A DNA stretch of 64,000 nt from Gammaproteobacteria bacterium (GCA_016194635.1 JACQBC010000021.1:62001-126000), one strand, 5' to 3'; positions 7,678 to 15,789 are shown, counted from the first letter of the stretch. Notes: generated from the sequence alone by a model not told the origin. Made by a program: numbers and translations.

Positions 7678-8049
7678 TAAGCACCCTCTCTGGGGATCTG
7701 TATTCGTCGCGCCGGGTTTCGTCGTGAGTATATTTAAAAATTTGGATCTTCCGGATGAGGACTTCCTTTGCCGGTTTCAAGATATTTTTTCAAACTGATA
7801 CCCAGGAAGAATCCTCCTTTGCAATAGGGCTTGGGCACGAGTCGGCAGCGATGCACCCGTCCTACTATCTGTCTTCGGAGTAATCCAGCCTTTTCCAAGA
7901 CTTTACAGGAACAGGATACAGCTGATGAGGGGTAGAAAAACCGGGATGGCGAACCATCACGGGGTAAATCTAATCCCCAGAGTAAGGTTTGCGGTTGACG
8001 TTACGAGGCAACTGTCTTGACCGTGAAGACGATGACCTCAGGTGCCATT
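7678..8049. other. Intergenic stretch without recognisable gene
   Basis: About 370 bp downstream of hxlR and downstream of the TfoX C-domain gene, i.e. between convergent genes. Several short frames are open on both strands, but none has a ribosome-binding site together with a recognisable protein pattern, and no strong terminator hairpin with a T-run was found. It may be debris of lost genes, as in the adjacent 6-10 kb segment. Confidence 0.4.
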
Positions 8050-8310
8050 TCATGATAGTCCCTTTTCCAGTATTTCAACCTGGCTGATCAGGGAAAGACG
8101 ATCAGCTCGTGCGACTTCTTTCCAGTCACGCTGTGTCAGCGCACCCTCAATGGCCCATAGCAGGTTCAAACTTGGCGCACAACCCGCACGCTTCACGGCA
8201 ACAAAGGCCGCCGCCGCGCCTTTTGCCCGCAGCTGATCTTCCGTGTTAATTCCTGCCGCCGCAAGCATCTGTTGCGAGCGCTTGCCAAGATTTCGGAGCT
8301 TTCCGATCAT
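8050..8310 (-). CDS. TfoX C-terminal-domain protein
   Basis: The frame contains the whole TfoX C-domain: LRNLGKRSQQMLAAAGINTEDQLRAKGAAAAFVAVKRAG, then SLNLLWAIEGALTQRDWKEVARADRLSLISQVEIL. This helix-hairpin-helix-like domain is the second half of Sxy/TfoX competence regulators and also occurs alone. I prefer the ATG at 8310 (MIGKLRNLG), since homologues begin a few residues before LRNLG; the frame stays open back to an ATG at 8439, which would overlap the TfoX N-domain gene upstream. The two adjacent genes together make a complete TfoX architecture split in two. The role, in competence or otherwise, is unknown. Confidence 0.75.
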   Translation of the reverse strand: MIGKLRNLGKRSQQMLAAAGINTEDQLRAKGAAAAFVAVKRAGCAPSLNLLWAIEGALTQRDWKEVARADRLSLISQVEILEKGLS

Positions 8311-8383
8311 GGTTCCCAGCACCATCCCCGCCAGCGCATTGTCTTGGCACCGCCAGTGCGAGGCAGAGTGATATGACGGCTGG

Positions 8384-8755
8384 TCATTTGCTTCGTTTTT
8401 TACCAACAGGTATTGACAGTGAAGTTGCATATTCAACACTTACTTTTACCCAACGCCGTAACGTTTTTGTATCGTCCAAGATGTCTTTTGGTAAAACCAC
8501 GTAATCTTTCTTGATAGGGCCTTTTGGAAAATAACGTAGCGGCTTAGCACCTGCTTGTTCTATTAAAGTATTTCGCGTTTCTTCTGGTAACTTTATGGCG
8601 AAACCGACTGGAGTGAGTGACATGCAGATTTTTCCATTCGCGTACACGGCCGCCCCGCTAAAGAAATGCTTGTACTCCAAATTTATTCTTTTAATGTTAC
8701 CGGATGTTGCCCGTGTCATTAACGCAGATAGTTGTTCCAGATATTCCTTGGTCAT
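8384..8755 (-). CDS. TfoX N-terminal-domain protein
   Basis: About 123 residues from the ATG at 8755, which has GAGGAAAG upstream; an earlier in-frame ATG at 8788 is less likely. The TfoX_N pattern is clear: LEQLSALMTRATSGNIKRINLEYKHFFSGAAVYANGKICMSLTPVGFAIKLPEETRNTLIEQAGAKPLRYFPKGPIKKDYVVLP. The C-domain of the same family is encoded directly downstream at 8050-8310, in another frame. In E. coli and Vibrio both domains form one protein. This may be a gene split by a frameshift or two natural single-domain genes. Confidence 0.8.
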   Translation of the reverse strand: MTKEYLEQLSALMTRATSGNIKRINLEYKHFFSGAAVYANGKICMSLTPVGFAIKLPEETRNTLIEQAGAKPLRYFPKGPIKKDYVVLPKDILDDTKTLRRWVKVSVEYATSLSIPVGKKRSK

Positions 8756-8882
8756 TAGCAATCTTTCCTCGCAGCATGATGAGCCCATAGAAAAACCTAC
8801 TTTACAACCATAACATCCCCTCTGATTTTTTCAATCGTTTTTCAAAGCGCGTTATCGTTACCATCTTGGGCGTCCCCTCCCC

Positions 8883-9272
8883 TCATTTACCTGATCGAAT
8901 GCGTTTTTTCTTGGTTTTGAGTGGCAACGACTTAACATAATCGTAAGCCAGCCCCAACCATGGTTTGAGCTGTGCGTGATTTTTGACGACCGACGGTGGA
9001 ATAACAACGAACTCTCCCATGGTTCGACCGGGTACCGGTTCAAAACGGGCAGCGCCCGGTAGCTTAAGCAGTTCTGATCGGGATTCGGCCGGTAGTTTCA
9101 GTACCATGCTGTTCTCAAATAATCCGGCGAACAGATAACCGTTCACAAACGCCGCCGGGTAACCAAACATTTTTCGTTGCGTGATACCGGGAATACAACT
9201 CACGGATACGGTGAATATTTCAATCAATTTCGCTGGCGCGGGTTTCCATTTTCTGGGTTTTCGTGTGGTCAT
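8883..9272 (-). CDS. TfoX N-terminal-domain protein (second paralogue)
   Basis: 129 residues. RKMFGYPAAFVNGYLFAGLFENSMVLKLPAESRSELLKLPGAARFEPVPGRTMGEFVVIPP follows the TfoX_N/Sxy-like consensus, in which a small beta sheet is followed by the FxPxxGRxMxEFVV strand. The C-terminal tail is rich in lysine and arginine (LKTKKKRIRSGK). It is only distantly similar to the neighbour at 8384-8755, so the pair is not a recent duplication. No strong ribosome-binding site is visible before the start. The function is unknown; single-domain members are common and mostly uncharacterised. Confidence 0.8.
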   Translation of the reverse strand: MTTRKPRKWKPAPAKLIEIFTVSVSCIPGITQRKMFGYPAAFVNGYLFAGLFENSMVLKLPAESRSELLKLPGAARFEPVPGRTMGEFVVIPPSVVKNHAQLKPWLGLAYDYVKSLPLKTKKKRIRSGK

Positions 9273-9284
9273 GACGGAGCCATG

Positions 9285-9413
9285 TTAATCCATCACTTCA
9301 CTGCAGGATGCGTTGATAATCATGCCGGTCAAATTGCTCGCATAGTCTGACGCCAGAAAACAGACCGTTTTGGCCGTTTCAGAAAGCGTTGGCATGCGTT
9401 TCAACAATGTCAT
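9285..9413 (-). pseudogene. SDR gene remnant (C-terminal tail only)
   Basis: A 42-codon frame ends at the TAA at 9285 and reads LKRMPTLSETAKTVCFLASDYASNLTGMIINASCSEVMD. This is the usual end of classical SDR enzymes (R-P-x-E-VA-xxV-xFLASD-AS-x-TG-xxx-N-x-x-G). A TAA cuts the frame a few codons upstream of 9413, and the Rossmann fold and active site are missing. The remnant marks a gene that was deleted except for its 3' end. Confidence 0.7.
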
Positions 9414-9468
9414 CGTGTGGTTGCCTTTTTATTTCACTACACCCAATACTGTTTTGGGGTGTTTCATT

Positions 9469-9997
9469 TTATTCATCTCTATGGCTCCTAAACACATTTT
9501 TTGGACATCTATTTTCTCCCTGGGACACACAAGGCCAACGGGTTGGCGCGTTGTCGTTAAACATATAGCGGTCAATTTTCCATTGGTGCTCGATCTTGCG
9601 AAATACAAATACCTCCTCAACATCGACTGGTGCAGTTTTCATCCCATCCAGGATGGTAATTGTTCCGCTTGCGTTGCTCTCAAGGATAGCAATGGATGTG
9701 TCCGCGAAGACCTAGCGAAAAATATGGTCTACTTTGAATCTCACTTTGCTGCAAATATCTTGATAGGCTGTTTTTATTTCGTCGATTCCTCGCGCCTCAG
9801 GATGGCTCTTGCGAAGATACACACTATCCCTGTGGTAAACGCTTACAACCCTTTCCGTATTGCCCTCATTGGTCGCACGGAAAAATGTATTGGCAACCAT
9901 TTTGCCTTTGTCTTCAGCATTTGTATGCGCAGCGTGAACGCTAACCGAAAATACCAATAACAGCGGGATAACCAAAAAAAGATGGCCTATTAAACAT
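9469..9997 (-). pseudogene. Exported NTF2/SnoaL-like gene with a T7 frameshift and an in-frame TAG
   Basis: An AAGGAAT site precedes the ATG at 9997. If one T is dropped from the seven-T run (A-run at 9974-9980 on the plus strand), the frame gives a clean signal peptide, MFNRPSFLVIPLLLVFSVSVHA. An NTF2/SnoaL-like domain follows (FFRATNEGNTERVVSVYHRDSVYL...GIDEIKTAYQDI). A TAG at 9712-9714 interrupts it; beyond, the same frame continues (VFADTSIAILESNASGTITIL...VEEVFVFRKIEHQWKIDRYMFN) to the TAA at 9469. With both lesions ignored the protein has the family's usual length, so this is a young pseudogene. The homopolymer shift could be a sequencing error, but the TAG is an independent lesion. Confidence 0.7.
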
Positions 9998-10097
9998 TAA
10001 TATATTCCTTTTGTTTATATTAGCTAGCCTGACGACACACCCAATAGCATCGCATCCATACGTATAACGAACGTGGAGAGTCGATTTCGACAGGAAA

Positions 10098-11315
10098 TTA
10101 TTCGCGTCGCTTAAGTAAAAACTGTCTAACTGCATCGTCTTCACTTAAACCTATTGCCCGCTCAAAAGCATCGGATGCTGCATGTATTCGTCCGAGTTGT
10201 CGGAGAAAATGGGCGCGAACCGCCCAATACGGTTGATACGTGTTCACGGTGTTAAGTTCGATTTTGTCCAGGAGTTCAAGCCCCGCTTCTGGCCCTTTTA
10301 CTTCTGCAACCGCAGCGGCGTGACCGATCCATGCGCCGAGCGTCGGCGATATCTGCATGAGGCTTTCATAAAATAAGGTGATTGCTCCCCAATCGGTGTG
10401 GCCGGTACGCGCGCGCTCGACATGCGCGGATTGAATCGCTGCTTCGAGTTGAAAACGACCGGGGTCCGCATGTTTCGCTGCAATGGAAAGTTCGCGTTCT
10501 GCTTCGTCAATCATGGGTATGGACCACACCTGCACATCTTGTTCAGACAGGGGAACGTACTGACCATCCGCTGCCCGTCGTGCGGGTCGCCGCGCCTCGC
10601 AATAAAGGATCAAAGCCAGCAGTCCTCGTGCTTCCGGCTGATCCGGCAGCCGCTGCGCCAAGGCGCGTGCAAGCCAGATCGCCTCGTCCGCCAAACCGCG
10701 CCGACGTGGATCGGCACCAGCAGCATCCTCCCAACCACTGCCGTATGCGGCGTAGATGGCTTCGAGCACTGCATCGAGCCGGTGTGGTAATTCGCACTCG
10801 CCTGGCACGGCAAAAGTGATGCCCGTATCACGGATCTTTGCTTTAGCTCGTACCAGCCGTTGCCCCATGGTCGTGGGCGAGACAAGAAATGCGCGCGCGA
10901 TACGTGCCGCATCCAGGCCGAGTACCGTCTGCAACATGAGGGGCGTGTGTACATCCGGGTCAATCGCCGGATGCGCACAAACGAAAAGAAGTTTTAGCCG
11001 TTCGTCCGGAAATTGTTCCGACGCTGTTATTTCTTGCGTTTCCTCAGTGATGAGTTGCAACGTCAGTGTATTTGCCGTTCGCATGCGTTCGTGCCGTGCG
11101 CGATCAATGAGGCGGCGACGTGCGGTTGTTAACAGCCACGCCTCTGGTTTCTGCGGGACACCCTCGCTCGGCCATAGTCTTAGTGCGGCCAGCAAGGCCT
11201 CGCTGAGCGCATCTTCGGCACCGGCCACATCCCGCGTACGCGCGGAAAGATAGGCAATGAGATGGCCATACGATTCACGCGCCACCCTCTCGATCGCCCG
11301 GTGGACATCCTCCAT
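10098..11315 (-). CDS. ECF42-type RNA polymerase sigma factor with C-terminal TPR-like domain
   Basis: 405 residues. Residues 1-170 carry sigma regions 2 and 4 (IAYLSARTRDVAGAEDALSEALLAALRLWP; then ARIARAFLVSPTTMGQRLVRAKAKI). The rest is the long helical extension of ECF42 factors (ERELSIAAKHADPGRFQLEAAIQSAHVERARTGHTDWGAITLFYESLMQISPTLGAWIGHAAAVAEV...AHFLRQLGRIHAASDAFERAIGL). ECF42 factors have no anti-sigma factor and are paired with DGPF/YciI proteins. That is exactly the case here: the start ATG follows the partner's stop codon directly. Targets are usually the partner genes themselves. Confidence 0.93.
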   Translation of the reverse strand: MEDVHRAIERVARESYGHLIAYLSARTRDVAGAEDALSEALLAALRLWPSEGVPQKPEAWLLTTARRRLIDRARHERMRTANTLTLQLITEETQEITASEQFPDERLKLLFVCAHPAIDPDVHTPLMLQTVLGLDAARIARAFLVSPTTMGQRLVRAKAKIRDTGITFAVPGECELPHRLDAVLEAIYAAYGSGWEDAAGADPRRRGLADEAIWLARALAQRLPDQPEARGLLALILYCEARRPARRAADGQYVPLSEQDVQVWSIPMIDEAERELSIAAKHADPGRFQLEAAIQSAHVERARTGHTDWGAITLFYESLMQISPTLGAWIGHAAAVAEVKGPEAGLELLDKIELNTVNTYQPYWAVRAHFLRQLGRIHAASDAFERAIGLSEDDAVRQFLLKRRE

Positions 11316-11663
11316 TTACATCGCCACTAACGGCCGGATCTCTACCGCACCGGACACCGCCGCCGGGCAACGCGCCGCCCAATCGAGTGCTGCATCCAGT
11401 GATGGCAGTTCCAAGATGATGTAACCGCCAAGTTGTTCTTTGGTGTCTGCATAGGGACCGTCCTGTACATGGCGCCTGCCGCTCTTTAGGCGAACAGTGG
11501 TTCCTGTTGCGCTTGGTTGCAACGGATTGCCGCTAACATAGACACCGGCATCGGTTATGGCTTTGTGGTAGGCACGCCAGGCTCCCCAAAATACCTCCTT
11601 TTTTTCGTTTGAGCGAGCGTCAAAATCGGCATCCGTTTCATAAATCAACATCATGTATTGCAT
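11316..11663 (-). CDS. DGPF/YciI-related protein, partner of the ECF42 sigma factor
   Basis: 115 residues from the ATG at 11663 (MQYMMLIYET); the frame is open further upstream, but MxYMLLIY is the usual start of the family. The name-giving motif reads VQDGPYADTKEQLGGYIILELPSLDAALDWAARCPA and ends in VEIRPLV. DGPF proteins are ferredoxin-like fold dimers of unknown reaction that are genetically and functionally tied to ECF42 sigma factors. The stop codon TAA is followed at once by the sigma factor ATG, so translation is coupled. Confidence 0.92.
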   Translation of the reverse strand: MQYMMLIYETDADFDARSNEKKEVFWGAWRAYHKAITDAGVYVSGNPLQPSATGTTVRLKSGRRHVQDGPYADTKEQLGGYIILELPSLDAALDWAARCPAAVSGAVEIRPLVAM

Positions 11664-11815
11664 AGCTGTTCTCCAGGTTGGGTTCAGCGCACAATGCGAA
11701 ACTACATTGTGCTTCAACTTATGACGGATAAGAAAAGCCGACTTCGACACAAAGATCAAAAAAATTCACAAAGAAAGCTGCAAAATGCCTACTACCTTTC
11801 ACACTAGACGATCAT

Positions 11816-12427
11816 TCAGGCCGGCATTGGTTTAGGTTCGGTATTACGCATCGACGGCCGCTGGCTAAAGTGGGCATACCAAGCCGCCAGCCGCGGGTAG
11901 GCCGCGCGCCACGGTTCGTCGGCAAAACGAAACTCCAAATACCCCAGCGCGCACCCTACCGTGATCAAACCCAGATGCATATTCGACGCCCAGTGTTGGG
12001 ATTGTGCATTCAAATATTCCAGAGTACGCATCACCGTGTTGCGCTGCTGCGCGTCCCAGTCCGCGGAGCGTAATCCTGGATCACGATTACGTTCTAAGAA
12101 ACGCGTCATGACCGCTTCCATCAGACCATTTGCCAGGGCCTGCAGCCGTAAAACGTCCCACCGCGCTGGAGCTGAGGCTGGAATTAACTTCGTGCTCGTA
12201 TGCAGGCTGTCGAGGTATTCGCAGATCACCGTGGAATCGTAGATCACCTGCCCTGTATCGGTGACCAGGGTTGGAACCTTGGACAAGGGATTATCGGCAA
12301 GCAAGTCCTGATTCACCCCCCATGGGTTGGTCAATACCCGTTCGATCAGGGCGTCTAAGCCGGTTTCCAAGGCGAGCACCGTGACTTTACGTACAAAGGG
12401 CGACGATGTGGAATAATATAATTTCAT
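11816..12427 (-). CDS. Glutathione S-transferase family protein
   Basis: 203 residues. The N-terminal thioredoxin-like domain has the SSPFVRKV active-site segment near residues 8-15, then NPLSKVPTLV with the cis-Pro and a DSTVICEYL motif that binds the gamma-glutamyl part of glutathione. The C-terminal all-helical domain follows (ITVGCALGYLEFRFADEPWRAAYPRLAAWYAHFSQRPSMRNTEP). It resembles YibF-like bacterial GSTs. Glutathione is made by gshA and gshB elsewhere in the window. The substrate is unknown. Confidence 0.9.
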   Translation of the reverse strand: MKLYYSTSSPFVRKVTVLALETGLDALIERVLTNPWGVNQDLLADNPLSKVPTLVTDTGQVIYDSTVICEYLDSLHTSTKLIPASAPARWDVLRLQALANGLMEAVMTRFLERNRDPGLRSADWDAQQRNTVMRTLEYLNAQSQHWASNMHLGLITVGCALGYLEFRFADEPWRAAYPRLAAWYAHFSQRPSMRNTEPKPMPA

Positions 12428-12586
12428 GCGTTTATCCTCAACGAAATTGATAATGAAATCTTGACACTATACATGGACGGCACAATGAGACGCGGCTAAA
12501 TAAAACGCAGGCGCAAATAGTTTACCTGGTCCGTGGGGTACCGTATAGGGATACAAGTTAGTTCAAACCAGTCCTATGGGTAATCG

Positions 12587-12856
12587 CTATTTGTTGCGAT
12601 GTTCATAGTGAAATTTTAAGATTAAAATTGTCAGCGCCAGTAACAGGGTGACGCAGTTTGCCATCACGATAGGCAGGGCCTGCTTAAAAAAACCGTACGC
12701 GGTCCATAACACCAATCCCACACTAAACAAGGCGTACATACCGTAGGAAATATCCTGGGCGGATTTACGTTGCCAGGTTTTGTATACCTGGGGTAGGAAT
12801 GCCAGGGTGGTTAATAGCCCGGCGCTGTAACCTAACCATTCTAATGATGCTGTCAT
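12587..12856 (-). CDS. SemiSWEET/PQ-loop small transporter
   Basis: 89 residues with three predicted helices (about 7-23, 38-56, 62-82). The PQ-loop motif TTLAFLPQVYKTWQRKSAQDIS lies in the first helix. Single three-helix units of this kind are bacterial SemiSWEETs, which dimerise to move sugars such as sucrose or glucose across the inner membrane. The substrate cannot be told from sequence. It lies 26 bp downstream of the HIT gene on the same strand. Confidence 0.88.
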   Translation of the reverse strand: MTASLEWLGYSAGLLTTLAFLPQVYKTWQRKSAQDISYGMYALFSVGLVLWTAYGFFKQALPIVMANCVTLLLALTILILKFHYEHRNK

Positions 12857-12882
12857 GTTTTAACTCAACTGTAATTATGTTT

Positions 12883-13341
12883 TTAAAATTGGCACGGTTT
12901 GAAATTGCCGGCGTGGGCTAACGCCTCGCACAAGGCTTGGGTACGGCTGGTACGTTGCGCGGGAGAATACGCTTGCGCGGGAAATTTGCCCCATACCGGC
13001 GCCGGCCAGGCAATGTCCGTGGTGAAACGCGCGATATGATGCAGGTGTAATTGTGGTACGACATTGCCCAAGGCGGCGATATTGATTTTGTCGGCGTGCA
13101 ATACGTGCTGCATGGTCTCCGCTAATAAACACGACTCTGTTACTAACAAGTGCCGATCGGTCGCAGCAAGTTGGTAGACCTCCCGCAGCCCGTCGCGTTT
13201 GGGTACCAGAATACACCAGGGATACTGGCTGTCGTTCATCAGCAATAACCTACACAGGGTGAAATCACCGATGACAAAGCTGTCTTGGGCAAGTTGTGGA
13301 TCTAATGCAAACATGCAGGAGTACTCGGGAGGTTTCATCAA
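12883..13341 (-). CDS. HIT-family nucleotide hydrolase/transferase
   Basis: 152 residues. The histidine-triad region reads NVVPQLHLHHIARF at about residues 92-105, followed by AWPAPVWG, the pattern of the gammaproteobacterial HIT subgroup (HxHH rather than the strict HxHxH). N-terminal CRLLLMNDSQYPWCILVPKR forms the nucleotide-binding strand. Family enzymes hydrolyse dinucleotide polyphosphates or nucleoside phosphoramidates. The first two residues are both Met; the start may be either. Confidence 0.88.
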   Translation of the reverse strand: MMKPPEYSCMFALDPQLAQDSFVIGDFTLCRLLLMNDSQYPWCILVPKRDGLREVYQLAATDRHLLVTESCLLAETMQHVLHADKINIAALGNVVPQLHLHHIARFTTDIAWPAPVWGKFPAQAYSPAQRTSRTQALCEALAHAGNFKPCQF

Positions 13342-13390
13342 CGAGGGGTTACTATAGCAAAATTAACGGTTCCAGAAGGACGCGTATTCT

Positions 13391-13423
13391 CCCTCACCCC
13401 AGCCCTCTCCCCACGGGAGAGAG
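13391..13423. repeat. REP-like CCCTCACCCCAGCCCTCTCCC repeat with hairpin
   Basis: CCCTCACCCC followed by a CTCTCCC-CAC-GGGAGAG hairpin (13405-13421). Repeats with this sequence are scattered between genes in many proteobacteria. It lies between the XRE gene and the HIT gene, both read on the minus strand, 96 bp apart, and could act as a weak terminator or processing site. One copy only was noticed here. Confidence 0.55.
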
Positions 13424-13436
13424 CAGTCATCCGTCG

Positions 13437-14168
13437 TTACTTTCGGATGGGTTGAAAGACACTCGGCTTCCAGGGTCGACATGCCAGCATCACGGTATAG
13501 GGCTCGCGTTGTTCGAGGGGGGCGGTACGATCTTGTAGGTTCAAGGAATGAAATTCCTGTGCCAGCAATTGGCTTTTTTTACGCAATTGCTCGATCGAAC
13601 CGGCGGTGAGCATGCCCGAAAGGAACTGAAAGGTCGCCGCCCGATCCTCAAAACTGCTTTTTAGAAAGTCGTCCTGCAGATTGGCGGTGAAGAATCGTTG
13701 GATTGGCCCGTTGCGCCGCCAGCTAAAATTGGGAGCGATCAATAATTTAATCCGGTTCTTGGGTAACAACTCGATCAATTTAATCCGATCCAGTTTCGCC
13801 AAGTCGCGGATCAGCTCCGTTTCATTTATGACGTGACGTTGTAAAATTTCATCGAAGGTCCAACCGTTGACCGCCAAGAAAGCAACCAATAACAGCCGCG
13901 TATCCGTGGCTAACTCGTGTTCCTGCGCCTCGCTCAGCTCGTGAATATGTTGTTGATCCGCCTCCATACATTTAACCAGATCGCCGATTTCCATATCCAT
14001 CAGCCGGCAGATCTGTTCGAGCCGCTCCAAGGAAAAATGTTGTTCCGCGAATAAACGTTTGACGCTGGCCTCGCTGAGGTCCAGTCCCGCAGCGACGTCG
14101 CGGTAGGTCAAGCTGTGGGCCTTGAGGCTTTTTTTCAGAGTCGTGACGAGCGCTTGTGCTTGTGGCAT
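13437..14168 (-). CDS. XRE-like helix-turn-helix transcriptional regulator
   Basis: 243 residues. The N-terminal Cro/CI-type HTH (residues ~8-62) reads LKKSLKAHSLTYRDVAAGLDLSEASVKRLFAEQHFSLERLEQICRLMDMEIGDLV. The C-terminal part (FLAVNGWTFDEILQRHVINETELIRDLAKLDRIKLIELLPKNRIKLLI...) looks like a second helical regulatory domain of about 150 residues; I do not recognise a ligand. Two long inverted repeats lie upstream in a very AT-rich promoter region. The MFS gene at 14316-15716 precedes it on the same strand and is a candidate target. Confidence 0.85.
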   Translation of the reverse strand: MPQAQALVTTLKKSLKAHSLTYRDVAAGLDLSEASVKRLFAEQHFSLERLEQICRLMDMEIGDLVKCMEADQQHIHELSEAQEHELATDTRLLLVAFLAVNGWTFDEILQRHVINETELIRDLAKLDRIKLIELLPKNRIKLLIAPNFSWRRNGPIQRFFTANLQDDFLKSSFEDRAATFQFLSGMLTAGSIEQLRKKSQLLAQEFHSLNLQDRTAPLEQREPYTVMLACRPWKPSVFQPIRK

Positions 14169-14210
14169 GGGGTACCCCTCAGTAGTATTGTTTATTGATA
14201 CTTATAGTCT

Positions 14211-14257
14211 CTATTTATTATAAATAGCTATATTAGTAGTAAATATTAATACTAATA
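14211..14257. promoter_or_regulatory. AT-rich promoter region with two inverted repeats upstream of the XRE-like gene
   Basis: CTATTTA-TTA-TAAATAG at 14211-14227 and TATTAGTA-N11-TACTAATA at 14231-14257 are perfect 7-bp and 8-bp inverted repeats. They start about 43 bp before the start codon, in sequence far richer in A+T than the neighbouring genes. They are likely regulator-binding sites, perhaps for the gene's own product. Inferred from symmetry. Confidence 0.4.
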
Positions 14258-14315
14258 AGGGATACGGTAGGATAAATCAAGTCAGGATTTTCTGATTTTA
14301 CTAGTGGAGATCCGG

Positions 14316-15716
14316 CTATTCCGTCGTGAGGTGTTTTCGCATCCGGCTCAAACTGATTGCCAGGCGCCGCCGTGATTTCAGCCGCACTACCCGGCTAAAA
14401 ATTTCGGATCGGCTGATCGAACGTACCTCGCGGATCTCTTGAATACGCGGTAAGAAATACACCACTACCGCTGCGCGCAGCAGCGCTGACAACACAAACA
14501 CCCCGTATAACGCGCTGAACCAGTGCCAGCGCCATTCTCCAAAGTGAATAGACTGTGGCAGGTGTTCGCTCAAATAACCGCCGAGTAGTGCCCCCAGCAC
14601 CACCGCCACACCGGTTAAGCCGTTATGCATAGCGAGATAGGTCGCGCGTTTACCGGCGGGAACCAGTTCGTAAATAAAATTACCGCTACTCAAGGTAAAC
14701 CCCGCCCAGGCGAATCCGCCTAGCATCTGAATAGCAACCAAATACCAAAACGAGGTTGATACCAACCACAACAAGGGCATGAGAGGGATTAGGCTTCCGC
14801 AAAACATCAATACTACCCGATTACCGAATACATCGCTGACCCGTCCCCAGCGTGGCAGGGTGAGGAACTGGGTAATGATCATGGTGGCGGAAACAATGGT
14901 GTATTCTAAATAACTGAGCTTGAGTTCTTTGAGCATATAGACGGTAAAAAACGGCGAGGCCACGGCGACTGAGCATTGAATGGCGGCAAAAAATACCGAG
15001 AACTGGGCCGCCTTTGAGCCGCGTAGGCGTTGGATTAAACCGCGTTGAAACGGTGACTCCATGACGGCCACGTGCCCAGGGGGATCCACCATGCGGTTGA
15101 GATGATAGGCCGACACTAAACGGGCGATGGCTGCCACGATAAATAGACAGACGAAACCCCAGGCGGTGAGATTGTGTTCGCTAAACGCGTGCAGCATCGT
15201 GCCCGCGATCAAAAAAGTAAAAAATGTCACCAAGGAGCAAAACCGGGTACGCATCGCGAAATACCGCCCACGCCGCCGCTCCGGCACCAGGTCACCCATC
15301 AAACTCCACCATTGGGGGGAGGCCAATCCGTTGCCGACGTTAAATAAAATAATCCCTCCGATCAAAACTAAAACCGCATTGCTTGGCAGTAGAAACGGTA
15401 AGAAGATCAGCGGCAGCAACATCATTGCCTGGAAGGTAACGCCGAATAAGATGATGTTATGCCGCGATCGGCCATGCCGCCCCAACCAAGCCGAAAGCAA
15501 CTGCGCGAACGAGCCGATCAATAGTGGTACCGAGGCCAACAAGGCAATTTGTTCGTTACTGGCCTTGAGGTATAAGGCGTAAGCAGAAAAATAACTTTCA
15601 CTGCTACCACTCATTACCGAATAGGCCAGTCCATCCTTGACCGAATGGCGCAACGAGCGATCGACCGTTGTATCGGTGGAAAAACGCCGGAAACGAAATG
15701 AAAATAGAGTTAACAC
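14316..15716 (-). CDS. MFS transporter
   Basis: 466 residues with about 11-12 hydrophobic helices. After a basic N-terminus come GLAYSVMSGSSESYFSAYALYLKASNEQIALLASVPLLIGSFAQLLSAWLGRHGRSRHNIIL (helices 1-2 with the MFS loop-2 basic motif). A second half begins at GLIQRLRGSKAAQFSVFFAAIQCSVAVASPFFTVYMLKEL and has the equivalent loop PRWGRVSDVFGNRVVL. The C-terminal tail is basic (VRLKSRRRLAISLSRMRKHL). The substrate is unknown. It lies 147 bp upstream of the XRE-like regulator on the same strand. Confidence 0.85.
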   Translation of the reverse strand: MLTLFSFRFRRFSTDTTVDRSLRHSVKDGLAYSVMSGSSESYFSAYALYLKASNEQIALLASVPLLIGSFAQLLSAWLGRHGRSRHNIILFGVTFQAMMLLPLIFLPFLLPSNAVLVLIGGIILFNVGNGLASPQWWSLMGDLVPERRRGRYFAMRTRFCSLVTFFTFLIAGTMLHAFSEHNLTAWGFVCLFIVAAIARLVSAYHLNRMVDPPGHVAVMESPFQRGLIQRLRGSKAAQFSVFFAAIQCSVAVASPFFTVYMLKELKLSYLEYTIVSATMIITQFLTLPRWGRVSDVFGNRVVLMFCGSLIPLMPLLWLVSTSFWYLVAIQMLGGFAWAGFTLSSGNFIYELVPAGKRATYLAMHNGLTGVAVVLGALLGGYLSEHLPQSIHFGEWRWHWFSALYGVFVLSALLRAAVVVYFLPRIQEIREVRSISRSEIFSRVVRLKSRRRLAISLSRMRKHLTTE

Positions 15717-15789
15717 CAGTAGATCATTCTAGCAGGTTGGTGCGAATAGACAATTAGCCTGATTTATGAAGGGAAAACTGGGGGAGTAT

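Noticed and set aside
9370-9960. A 196-codon open frame on the plus strand.
   Set aside because: It is antisense to the NTF2-like pseudogene and the SDR tail, which show clear family patterns on the minus strand; the plus-strand translation resembles nothing.
6253-9997. Genome-wide recoding of TAG as an amino acid.
   Set aside because: TAG ends core genes here in a normal way (for example bioA, gshB and the TrmB gene). At gshB, readthrough would fuse the protein to ApbE. The in-frame TAGs are limited to genes in a decaying segment.
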